NCBI RefSeq assembly: GCF_047511655.1 | Contig: NC_133389.1 | Span: forward strand, 150,737,973 to 150,801,972 | DNA length: 64,000 nt | Origin: Castor canadensis | Taxonomy: Eukaryota > Chordata > Mammalia > Rodentia > Castoridae | Reading direction: 5' to 3' | Part shown: positions 23,101 through 35,100 of the stretch, piece after piece | Position numbering within the stretch: the first letter of the stretch is position 1 | Layout: each line of letters opens with the position of its first letter | Notes under the pieces: generated by a model | What the model was told of the DNA's origin: nothing | What the model saw: only the letters and a program-made list of their open reading frames with translations | Databases searched by the model: none | Translations under genes and position numbers: made by a program

Positions 23101-26100
23101 TTTTCCATATTTTATGCATAAGTCTTTGTTTAGTTTAAATACTTGCGACTATTATACATACAATTTTAACAGTATAACATAATAATAACTTGAATAAGCT
23201 TTTTTTACAATACTGTAGTTTTTTAACTCAGTGCCTCATGCTCTAACACTTGAACCATGCTCCCAGTCCTTTTTTGCTTTAGTTATTTTTGGAATAGAGT
23301 GTTGCTATTTTGCCTCAGGACATCCTTGAACTTTGATCTCCTGATCTCCACCTCCTGAGTAGCTGGGGTTAGAGGCATAAACTACCACACTCAGCTGAAT
23401 ATATTTTTTTAAAAATAGCAGTTTCCTCACCTTTTCCACCATCTCCATTTTGGAGATGTCAATGAACCAAAGCAAAATCAGCAACTTACTTAACAGCATA
23501 GTGTGTGTTCGGTTTATTTTGGCTCATAGTTTTGTAAGTTCCAGTCCAAAATTGAATAGTTCAATTTCTTTGGGCCTGTGGTAAGGCAGCACTTCCTGGT
23601 GGGAGCTTATAGCAGACCAAAACTGCTCACTGCATAACGATAGAGCAAAAAGAAAGGAAGATCCCAGGTCCCACAATCGGCTGAGAGAGCACATCCCCAA
23701 TATCCTGAGGGCTTCCCACTAAGCCCCACCTCTTAGGGGCTCCACCATCTACCAATAGGACTGCCTTAGGAAGCACGCCTTTAACACTTGAAGACACTTT
23801 GAGAGACACTTATCCAAACCATAGCAGTCCCACTTCCTCTTGAAAGAGAAGAGACGATAAGAAAAGCTTGGTGAGATATTACGGAGCTGGCAGGTACACA
23901 ATTTAGGTTAGGAACAGTAAGTAAGGAAGAAAAAGTTGGTCAGAGAAAGCTACAGAGATTCTCTGGTATTCAGGAAGAAATATAATAATAAGATCCATTT
24001 TTGATGACCATCTCCAAAAGAAATAATTTTTTTCCAAAGACCTTGCTGATTTTAGGAAATTAAAAAGAATATAATTATTAAAATAGTTATTCCACTAAAA
24101 ACATTAAACACAAATATGCAATATATTTCTTCATTATTCCCTAAAACTTTCTCCATTATTAATCAGGTAATTTGTGCCGATGTACTGGATACCGACCAAT
24201 TGTAGAAAGTGGAAAAACTTTCTGTGTGGTAAGTTTAAAAAATACCCATTCTGTTGACTTCATATATTAATAAACTTCTGTTTAAAATAACATACTGCAT
24301 TCAATAATCTCCAAAATAATAATGTGTTGCCCTTTCTAATCACTGAAAGGTATAAATGCCCATTATTTGTACTTTTTAATAAAGCTCTCTCATTTATAGC
24401 CCTAAATTTATCACTTTCAAAAGTAGTATATAATTTAATCCATGACTTCAAAAATTGCCTATTCTACAGAGTAAAATGAAGCGCAGAAGCAATAAAAGCA
24501 TAATAGAAAGCAAGGCATTAAAAGCTCAATATATTCTGCATGCATATAAATTTTAAGGAAACAGGAACAAAAGAGAATGGGTGGATGGGAAGAGAAAAGA
24601 CAGAGGTAACTTGAAGGGGAATTTGAGACTAGATCCTAAAGGAAATGATAGACATGTCCATAGGTCAGTAGAAAATTCCAAGTAAGAAAATGTATGGAAG
24701 GAGAAAAAAGAAAGACATCAGAGGTTCGGGTAAGAAATTAATATGACTAAAGTATTAAAAAGTGAAAAGATATTCTTTGGGGCTAAAGAATTTAGATTCG
24801 AACTGACAGCAAATGTGTAGACATTGTCTCTCCTCAAGCCAGGAGAACACTGGGAACAGTATTTCAGAAGGAAAATTCTTGGCAGCTGCTTGTAGAAAGG
24901 GTAAGCCTGGAGAAGCACAGTGAGGAGGGAAGGCATGGACTAGTGTAGTATTCCATGCATGAGGAAATGACCTAGATAGTGTGGTAAATGGACAAACAGA
25001 TAATTTTGAAGGGGATTGCCAGAACCATAACAACCAGACAACAAGTGGTACAGTGATAAAACTCTCCAAGTCACCATCAAAGGTGAGAAATTGAGGAACC
25101 ATATGAGAAAAGCAAGCTGGAAAGATGATTTGTGGTGATTTATGGTAGATGAGGGCAGGTAGTTTTGAAGTATATTGTTTTCAGGTAGTTAAATGTCATG
25201 AGAAGATATATTTTTAGAAGATTTTGTGGAGTGTTTTTCCAGTGGTAAAAATTAATTTGGTAAGATTTTTGTTGGTCAAAAGTGATGCAAACAATTTGAT
25301 AAACTAGACTAGTTCATTTTAATTCCAGGGTAAGATACTATTTATGTTGGACCATGAGTAAACAATATTCTAACTTTTCCAATCTACAAAAACAGCAATT
25401 TCTTCAAATGATTCAACCTAATATTAGATGATAATTTTCTGTAGGCAAAAACCAATGTAAAGATATAGACAAAAATAAGGGATATAATGTAACTCAGTGG
25501 TAGAGTGCTTGCCTAGCATGCCCTGGGATCAATACCCAGCACTTCAAGAAACAAAAAAGCAAAGACATTAACAAAAATAGATATTTTTACTCTTTCACTT
25601 TGGGTCCCCACATTCAGCCACTTAGGGTTAGTTCCTTTACTGTGCACAGCATTGTCACAAAAAATCCATCTTCATTCTGTAGCAATGACCTTACAAGTTA
25701 AAATAAAACTTACCACTTGAATAGCAGTTAGTACGTGCCAGACACCATATGGAACTTTCCTCATACTTAAGTCTAACCAACCTGTTCAGGATAGGTTTTA
25801 TGATCCTAATGTAACAAGGTCAACCCTGCTAGTACGTGTTAAAGCAGGAACTAAACCCAGGTCTCCTTGTATGATGTGCAGTGTCTCCAAATTGCCACCG
25901 ACCCTTCTGCAGAGTTCGTACATTGAAAAGGGCAAACAAGAATAGTCGGTCTGACTGCTGCAGTAACTGGTAAATGAACTCAGGCCAAAGATGCTACTTT
26001 GGTTCTGCATGAAATATCCTGAAAATTAAGGTTACGTGTTTTGAGGTTTCAATCATCAAAATAATTCAAAATGACTCCAATAAGATCAAATAAGTTTATA

Positions 26101-29100
26101 TTTGAGTATAGAAAATCTTTTTTATTTCCTTTATTCATATGTGCATACAATGATTGGGTCATTACTCCCCCCCCTTCCCCCCACCCCCTCTCACTTGCCC
26201 CCACCCCCTCACTTCCAAGCAGATACTGTTTTGCCCTTATCTCTAATTTTGTTGAAGGAAGAGTATAAACAATAATAAGGAAGACCAAGGGTTTTTGCTA
26301 GTTGAGGTGAGGATAGCTATATAGGGAGATTCCTAGTTTTGCTTCCATGTACATATGTGTTACTTTCTAAATCTTAAGACAATTTGCTTTCCCAGGATTT
26401 CATTAACGACACCATGCTGTCCCCCCATTAAGATAAAGAGAGCAATCTGTCTGAGTTGATAGCATGTTATGCCTATACTCCGTGTATCCCACCTCCAGTA
26501 GAAAAGCATCTGCTGGCTGACCCTACCCAATCTAATCTTCTTTGCCTTGTCCTCAGACCAGAATGACACTGTTGACAAGCCTCAAGCATGGTTGCACACT
26601 CCCTATAATTTTCGCTAATTTTTCAGGGGTGGGATAGCACCTAGCCTGCCAGGTATTCAGATAGGTGTTTGAAGAACTAACCAATGAAGCTGATTTAACC
26701 TGCATCATTTCCCAAGGAATCTACCGTTTGTCAAGTGAAAGGATCAGGAAAATGTTGCATGGATCAAGATGAGAAGTGTTTTGTGATTAGACAGGAAAAA
26801 GTAAGTATCGGCTTTTCCACTTCAGCTGGGATTGACTAAAAAACACGAACATAAATCCAAATGTATTCAACTTTTCTATTCTTGTCAGTTAATAATGTGC
26901 AAAATAAATGAATTTAGGCCATAAAAAACCTCTAAAAGACCCAAAATGAGGAGGCCCATGATGTCCACAAAGGCTTATCACACAGGCTACTTTCCATCAG
27001 GAGCATCACAATTCTCTGTGCCTTAGTCCAAGTGTCCCCACTCCCCAAAAAGCAGTAGTGTATCTTCATGCTCATGCCAAAATGTACCTATAAATAATAA
27101 GTGAGACCCACAGCAGAAGTCTAAGACTCAATTTCTGACAACAAAGAGACAACCCAGAGTCCAATAAATGTGCTGGGGAAGGTCCCCCGAGGCCCTCGGA
27201 GATAAGGGAGAATTCCCTGCCCAGGGGAGCCCAGGTTCTACCTGGCATCTCATTTTGTATTAATGAGATACATCAGAAGAGGTCTTGATTCTAAAGTCTC
27301 ACACGTAGAGATTCCTCCATCTCTCTCAATAACTCTGAGATTCCATTTGTGTTTTGTTTTTGTTGTTGAGTTGTGTACCAAACTCTATAACGAAGATGAA
27401 TTCCAGCCCTTGGATCCATCCCAGGAGCCGATATTCCCACCTGAACTGATAGTAAGATACTTGACTTTTATTGTTTCATAACATGATATCACATATGCCT
27501 TTTGTTCTTATGCTATAGAATTACCAAACTGTAGACATTAAAAATTGGAAATGTGTCCACCACAATAATGGAACCATAACCTATACTTAGGGAAGTTGTG
27601 GAAATATTGTCAGACAAGAAACCAAGTGGCACTCAGAGAAGCAGAAGAACTTGGACTTTTATTTATTTTATGCTGGCAGTCCCAGATGAGCTAGTACTCA
27701 AAATTCTGAGCACCCAGCAGTGGAACCACAGGATTCTTAAAGGGTCATTGCAGGGGATCAGGTGATAGGGAGCGTGTTGGTTGCTAATAGATGGACTCAC
27801 ATCAGGATTAGGGACCCAGTGTTGTTTAGGTAGGACCAGCAGGGGTGCCTGTTTTTTTATGCTAATTTTCCAGTCTTTAACTGTATGTTTAAGATGTGGC
27901 CAATATTCATGAGGTCTTTTTTTTTTTCATTCATATATGCATACAAGGCTTGGGTCATTTCTCCCCCCTGCCCCCACCCCCTCCCTTACCACCCACTCCA
28001 CCCCCTCCCTCTCCCCCCTCCTCAATACCCAGCAGAAACTATTTTGCCCTTATTTCTAATTTTGTTGAAGAGAGAGTATAAACCATAATAGGAAGGAACA
28101 AGGGTTTTTGCTGGTTGAGATAAGGATAGCTATACAGGGAGTTGACTCACATTAATTTCCTGTGCATGTGTGTTACCTTCTAGGTTAATTCTTTTTGATC
28201 TCACCTTTTCTCTAGTTCCTGGTCCCCTTTTCCTATTGGCCTCAGTTGCTTTTAAGGTATCTGCTTTAGTTTCTCTGCGTTAAGGGCAACAAATGCTAGC
28301 TAATTTTTTAGGTGTCTTACCTATCCTCAACCCTCCCTTGTGTGCTCTTGCTTTTATCATGTGCTCAAAGTCCAGTCCCCTTGTTGTGTTTGCCCTTGAT
28401 CTAATGTCCACAAATGAGGGAGAACATACAATTTTTGATCTTTTGGGCCAGGCTAACCTCACTCAGAATGATGTTCTCCAATTCCATCCATTTACCAGCA
28501 AATGATAACATTTCGTTCTTCTTCATGGCTGCATAAAATTCCATTGTGTAGAGATACCACATTTTCTTAATCCATTCATCGGTGGTGGGGCATCTTGGCT
28601 GTTTCCATAACTTGGCTGTTGTTTGGGTATATCCCCAAGAGTGGTATTGCTGGATCAATGGTAGATCAATGTCTAGCTTTTTAAGTAGCCTCCACATTTT
28701 TTTCCAGAGTGGTTGTACTAGTCTACATTCCCACCAGCAGTGTAAGAGGGTTCCTTTTTCCCCGCATCCTCGCCAACACCTGTTGTTAGTGGTGTTGCTA
28801 ATGATGGCTATTCTAACAGGGGTGAGGTAGAATCTTAGCGTGGTTTTAATTTGCATTTCCTTTATTGCTAGAGATGGTGAGCATTTTTTCATGTGTTTTT
28901 TGGCCATTTGAATTTCTTCTTTTGAGGAAGTTCTGTTTAGTTCACTTGCCCATTTCTTTATTGGTTCATTAGTTTTGGGAGAATTTAGTTTTTAAGTTCC
29001 CTATATGTTCTGGTTATCAGTCCTTTGTCTGATGTATAGTTGGCAAATATTTTCTCCCACTGTGTGGGTGTTCTCTTCAGTTTAGAGACCATTTCTTTTG

Positions 29101-32100
29101 ATGAACAGAAGCTTTTTAGTTTTATGAGGTCCCATTTATCTATGCTATCTCTTAGTTGCTGTGCTGCTGGGGTTTCGTTGAGAAAGTTCTTACCTATACC
29201 TACTAACTCCAGAGTATTTCCTGCTCTTTCCTGTATCAACTTTAGAGTTTGGGGTCTGATATTAAGATCCTTGATCCATTTTGAGTTAATATTGGTATAG
29301 GGTGATATACATGGATCTAGTTTCAGTTTTTTGCAGACTGCTAACCAGTTTTCCCAGCAGTTTTTGTTGAAGAGGTTGCTATTTCTCCATCGTATATTTT
29401 TAGCTCCTTTGTCAAAGACAAGTTGGTTATAGTTGTGTGGCTTCATATCTGGGTCCTCTATTCTGTTCCACTGGCCTTCATGTCTGTTTTTGTGCCAGAA
29501 CCATGCTGTTTTTTATTGTTATGGCTTTGTAATATAGTTTGAAGTCAGGTATTGTGATACCTCCTGCATTGTTCTTTTGACTGAGTATTGCCTTGGCTAT
29601 TCGTGGCCTCTTGTGTTTCCATATAAATTTCACAGATTTTTCGATCTCTTTAATGAATGTCATTGGAATTTTGATGGGAGTTACATTAAACATGTAGATT
29701 ACTTTTGAGAGTATCAACATTTTTACTATGTTGATTCTACCAATCCATGAGCATGGGAGATCTCTCCACTTTCTATAGTCTTCCTCAATCTCTTTCTTCA
29801 GAAGTGTATAGTTTTCCTTGTAGAGATCTTTCACATTTTTGTTAGGTTTACACCTAGGTATTTGATTTTGTTTGAGGCTACTGTAAATGGAATTGTTTTC
29901 ATATATTCTTTCTCAGTTAGCTCATTGTTAGTGTATAGAAATGCTAATGATTTTTCTATGTTGATTTTATATCCTGCTACCTTGCTATAGCTATTGATGA
30001 TGTCTAGAAGCTTCTGAGTAGAGTTTTTTGGGTCTTTAAGGTATAGGATCATGTCGTCTGCAAATAGGGATATTTTGACAGTTTCTTTACCTAGTTATAT
30101 TCCTTTTATTCCTTCTTCTTGCCTAATTGCTCTGGCTAGGAATTCCAGTACTATGTTGAATAGGAGTGGAGACAGTGGGCATCCTTGTCTGGTTCCTGAT
30201 TTTAGAGGGAATGGTTTCAGTTTTTCTCCATTAAGTATAATGCTGGCTGTAGGTTTGTCATATATAGCTTTTATAATGTTGAGGAACTTTCCTTCTATTC
30301 CTAGTTTTCTTAGAGCTTTTATCATGAAATGGTGTTGGATCTTATCAAAGGCTTTTTCTGCATCTATTGAGATGATCAAGTGGTTTTTGTCTTTGCTTCT
30401 GTTAAGGTGGTTTATTACATTTATTGATTTTCGTATGTTGAACCACCCCTGCATCCCTGGGATGAAGCCTACTTGGTCGTGGTGAATAATCTTTTTGATG
30501 TGTTGTTGAATTCGGATTGCCATTATTTTATTGAGGATTTTTGCATCAATGTTCATTAAGGAGATTGGCCTATAATTTTCCCTTTTGGAGGTGTCTTTGC
30601 CTGATTTTGGGATAAGTGTAATGCTGGCTTCATAAAATGTGTTTGGCAGTTTTCCTTCCCTTTCTATTTTGTGGAACAGTGTAAGGAGGGTTGGTATCAG
30701 TTCTCCTATAAAGGTCTGATAGAATTCAGCAGAGAATCCATCAGGTCCTGGACTTTTCTTTTTGGGGAGACTCTTGATTGCTGCTTCAATTTCATTTTGT
30801 GTTATAGATCTATTCAGGTGATTAATTTCCCCTTGGTTCAGTTTTGGATGATCATATGTATCTAGAAATCTGTCCATTTCTTTAAGATTTTCAAATTTAT
30901 TTGAATATAGGTTCTCAAAGTAGTCTCTGATGATTTCCTGGACTTCCATGGTATTTGTTATCTCCCCTTTCGCATTCCTGATTCTACTAATTTGGGTATT
31001 TTCTCTCCTCATTTTAGTCAGGTTTGCCAGGGGTCTATCGATCTTTTATTTTTTCAAAGAACCAACTTTTTGTTTCATTAATTCTTTGTATGGTTTTTTT
31101 GGTTTCTATTTCATTGATTTCAGCTCTTATTTTTATTATTTCTCTCCTTCTATTTGTTTTGGGATTTGCTTGTTCTTGTTTTTCTAGGAGTTTGAGATGT
31201 ATCATTAGGTCATTGATTTGGGATCTTTCAGTCTTTTTAATATATGCACTCATGGCTATAAACTTTCCTCTCAGGACTGCCTTAGCTGTGTCCCATAGGT
31301 TCCGGTAGGTTGTGTTTTCATTTTCATTGACTTCCAGGAACTTTTTAATTTCCTCTTTTATTTCATCGATGATCCATTCTTCATTACGTAATGAGTTATT
31401 TAGTTTCCAGCTGTTTGCATGGTTTTTGTCTTTACTTTTGTTGTTGAGTTCTACTTTTACTCAAAAGTAGTATGAGTATGCACGGTATAATTTCTATTTT
31501 TTTATATTTGCTGAGACTTGCTTTGTGCCCTAGGATATGATCTATTTTGGAGAAGGTTCCATGGGCTGCTGAGAAGAATGTATATAGTGTAGAAGTTGGA
31601 TGAAATGTTCTGTAGACATCAACTAGGTCCATTTGATCTATTGCATATTTTAGATCTTGGATTTCCTTATTGATTTTTTTGTTGGATGACCTATCTATTG
31701 ATGATAATGGGGTGTTAAAGTCTCCCACAACCACTGTGTTGGCGTTTATATATGCTTTTAGGTCTTTCAGGGTACGTTTGATGAAATTGGGTGCGTTAAC
31801 ATTGGGTGCATACAGGTTGATAATTATTATTTCCTTTTGGTCTATTTCCCCTTTTATTAGTATGAAATGTCCTTCTTTATCTCATTTGATCAATGTAGGT
31901 TTGAAGTCTACTTTGTCAGAGATAAGTATTGCTACTCCTGCCTGTTTTGGGGGGCCATTGGCTTGGTAAATCTTCTTCCAGACTTTCATCCTAAGCCTAT
32001 GCTTATTTCTATCGGTGAGATGGGTCTCCTATAAGCAACAAATTGTTGGATCTTCCTTTTTAATCCATTTCTTCAAGCAGTGCCTTTTGATGGGTAAATT

Positions 32101-35100
32101 AAGTCTGTTAACATTAAGCGTTAGTACTGATAGGTATGTGTTGATTCCTGTCATTTAGTTGTCTTAGTTGTTTGAAGGTTTGATTGTGTGTACCTAAGTT
32201 GAGGTTACTCTCTACTGTCTTTCTTTTTCTTTTTCTGTGGTTTGGTGCTGCCTGTCTTTCATGGTTAAGTTGGGTTTCACTTTCTGTGTGCAGGATCCCT
32301 TGCAGAATCTTTTGTAATGGTGGCTTTGTGGTCACATATTGTTTTAGTTTCTGCTTATCATGGAAAACTTTTATTGCTCCATCTATTTTGAATGATAGTT
32401 TTGCTGGGTAGAGTATCCTGGGGTTGAAGTTATTTTCATTCAGTGCCCGGAAGATCTCACCCCACGCTCTTCTTGCTTTTAATGTTTCTGTTGAGAAGTC
32501 TGCTGTGATTTTGATGGGTTTACCTTTGTATGTTATTTGTTTTTTCTCTATTACAGCCTTCAATATTCTTTCCTTAGTTTCTGAACTTGTTGTTTTAATG
32601 ATGATATGTCGTGGGGTAGTTCTATTTTGATCTGGTCTGTTTGGTGTCCTGGAGGCCTCTTGCATCTGTATGGGAATATCTTTCTCTAGATTTGGGAAAT
32701 TTTCCATTATTATTTTGTTGAATATGTTACGCATTCCCTTCGCTTGCACCTCTTCTCCTTCTTCGATGCCCATGATTCTCAAGTTTGGTCTTTTGATGGA
32801 GTCGGTGAGTTCTTGCATTTTCTTTTCACAGGTCTTGAGTTGTTTAATTAATAGTTCTTCGGTTTTTTCCTTTAATTACCATTTCATCTTCACGTTCTGA
32901 GATTCTGTCTTCTGTTTGTTCTATTCTGCTGGATTGGCCTTCTGTTTTGTTTTACAGTTCTGTTTTGTTCTTTTTTCTGAGGTTTTCCATATCCTGGGTT
33001 GTTTCCTCTTTAATGTTGTCTATTTTTGTCCTGAGTTCATTTATCTGTTTATTCATCGTGTTCTCTCTTTCACTTTGGTGTTTATACAGTGCTTCGTTTT
33101 TTCTTCTTTTGCTTTTTCAAATTCTCTATTTTTGTTGTCTTGGAATTTTTTGAGTGTCTCCTGTACATTTTGGTTGACCCTATCCAGTATCATCTCTATA
33201 AAATTCTCATTGAGTACTTGTAGTATGTCTTCTTTTAAATTATTCTTGTGGGCTTCATTGGGACCTTTGGCATAGTTTATCTTCATTTTGTTGGAGTCTG
33301 GATCTGAGTATCTGTTTTCTTCATTCCCCTCTGGTTCCTGTACTAATTTCTTGCTGTGGGGAAACTGGTTTCCCTGTTTTTTCTGTCTTCCCGTCATTGT
33401 CCTTGGTGTTGTTACTGTCCCTGTACTGTGTGCAATTAAGTATTTTCTAGCTTGTAATATTAACAATGGTAATATTTAGAATGGAAGGGTGAGCTGAGGT
33501 GGAAAGCAAGAAGTTAAAGAAAAGGGAAAAACAAATAGACAAGAGGGAGAAAACAGAACAAGGTATCAGACAAGAAAGTTTCAAAGGTATAAACAGGGAG
33601 CGTTAGTGTGCTAATCACAGTAAGCTGAACTGACATTAGAGAGACAGAGAGAGGATTGAAAATAAAAAATAAAAAAAAAAGATAAGAGTAAAAATAAAAA
33701 ATAAGTAAATGAAAGAAAGATCTATATATAAAAATGAATTAAAATAAAATGAAAAATAAAAAATTTAAAAAACCAAAAAACCTCCAAGTTCAAATGCAAT
33801 GAAGTTTCAGTCTTAATAATTTGGGTGTCTGTCTCAGTCTCCAATCCTGGAGATGTTGCCTCAGATGTTGTTCTGTAGTTGTCTCATCAAAGGGGATGCA
33901 TAAAGTAGAACAAAACTACACACACACACACACAAAAACCCACCAAGTGTCCCAAGTTCAAATGCAATACAGTTGCAGTAAGTTTTTCAGCATGCAGGTG
34001 TAATTTGGTTGTTCTCTTATCAAAGGTAGGGAGAAAAAGAAAAAAAAGAGTCTGGAGACAGTTCTGAGAATGGTATCTGCGGCTGTGGCTTGCTTGCCCG
34101 CTGCTGTCAGCCTGCTGTTGCTGGCGGTGTTATTTATGCAGATCTATGGGGTGAGCTTAGCACTCACCTGGCCCCACAGGCTTTGTTTACTCAGAGTTCT
34201 CCTGTAAGGGAGCCTCTGCTACATGCTTTCCCCTTTCCAAGCACTGGGAAAGGTGACACTGCACCCGCATTGTCAGGCCTGCGTGTTTATTTACGGTTCA
34301 TGTGGGAGGTGGGTCTTCCCCCCCTCTCCTGTGGAGTTTTCCTCCCACTACCACTTTCACAAGCTTTCCTGCTCCTGATTACTGGGCGGTGCTGCTGCTC
34401 CTGCCAGCCACCATGTTTGTTTACAGTTCACGTGAGAAGTGGGTCTTCCCTCCTCTCCTGTGGAGTTTTCCTCTCCGCCAATCTCACAAGCTTTCCCGCT
34501 CCTGGTTGCTGGGTGCGAGCCCTGCTCCCGCCAGAGGCTCTCCGGCCCGCCCGGCTCGTTCATTTACAGTCCCGAGAAGGATTCCCTTCCCCCAATCTTC
34601 AGCGCTCAGTGCGCCCCACCCTCTTTCCCGTGTGTCTTTATTGTTCTTATTGCTTATTGGTCAGTTTCTCTTTTTTCCCTGGGTGGAGGTCAGTCTGTCC
34701 AGGGAGCTATGCTGCTCTGGCCCAAGCTTGTCTGTGGGAGTACCACGGTACCGTGAAGTTCACCTGGTCCGTGTCTTCCCAAGCCGTCTGGGCGTGGGCA
34801 ACTGGCGGCCCAGGGGCCCTCCTGGTTTCTCCGTTTAATGTGAAGTGGAGATTTTCTGCGCCGTCTGGAAGTGTGGAGGGGTCAAAGTTATGCCTCTTCT
34901 CAGTGATTATGCCTGCAAAGTGTGTCTCCAGTGTCTCTCCAAGATTTCACTATAGGAGGCTCGCTTTCTGCTTCCTCCCTCTAGCTGCCATCTTGGAATC
35001 TCTCTCATGAGGTCTTAAGTAGAGAATTTGTCTAAGAGGTCAAATTTGGAGCAGGCCTTCTTTTTTACCATAAGTGTGATAGTCAGCATTTTATTCAAGC

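Larger units (their letters stand above)
20938..24166 (+). other. AOX4: AOX4 intron 5
   Basis: Holds the SINE at 22248, the composite SINE at 23195 and an ERVL-like LTR fragment at 23503. AT-rich elsewhere, with no gene seen. Confidence 0.8.
24229..26716 (+). other. AOX4: AOX4 intron 6
   Basis: Contains an ID-like SINE (25483), a reversed MIR (25700) and a short L1 3' end (26119). The stretch 24240-25480 shows nothing I recognise. Confidence 0.8.
27917..35004 (-). mobile_element. Nearly full-length L1, antisense, both ORFs broken
   Basis: From right to left on the minus strand: 5' UTR (35004 to about 33398), ORF1 (33397-32114), ORF2 (32154-28401), C-rich 3' UTR and poly-T. A 12-base target-site duplication, TCATGAGGTCTT, borders it at 27907-27918 and 35005-35016, so this is a complete or almost complete insertion. 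Several stops in both ORFs mean it cannot move by itself. Its 5' end carries a CCAAGATGGC-like site as in other mammalian L1s. Confidence 0.95.

Noticed and set aside
30095..31012. Long minus-strand reading frame (305 codons) as a host gene
   Set aside because: It is the reverse transcriptase part of L1 ORF2, within the element defined by its duplication.
34090..35010. Plus-strand open reading frame of 306 codons
   Set aside because: It is the antisense of the GC-rich L1 5' UTR; its length reflects base composition and tandem units, not a gene.
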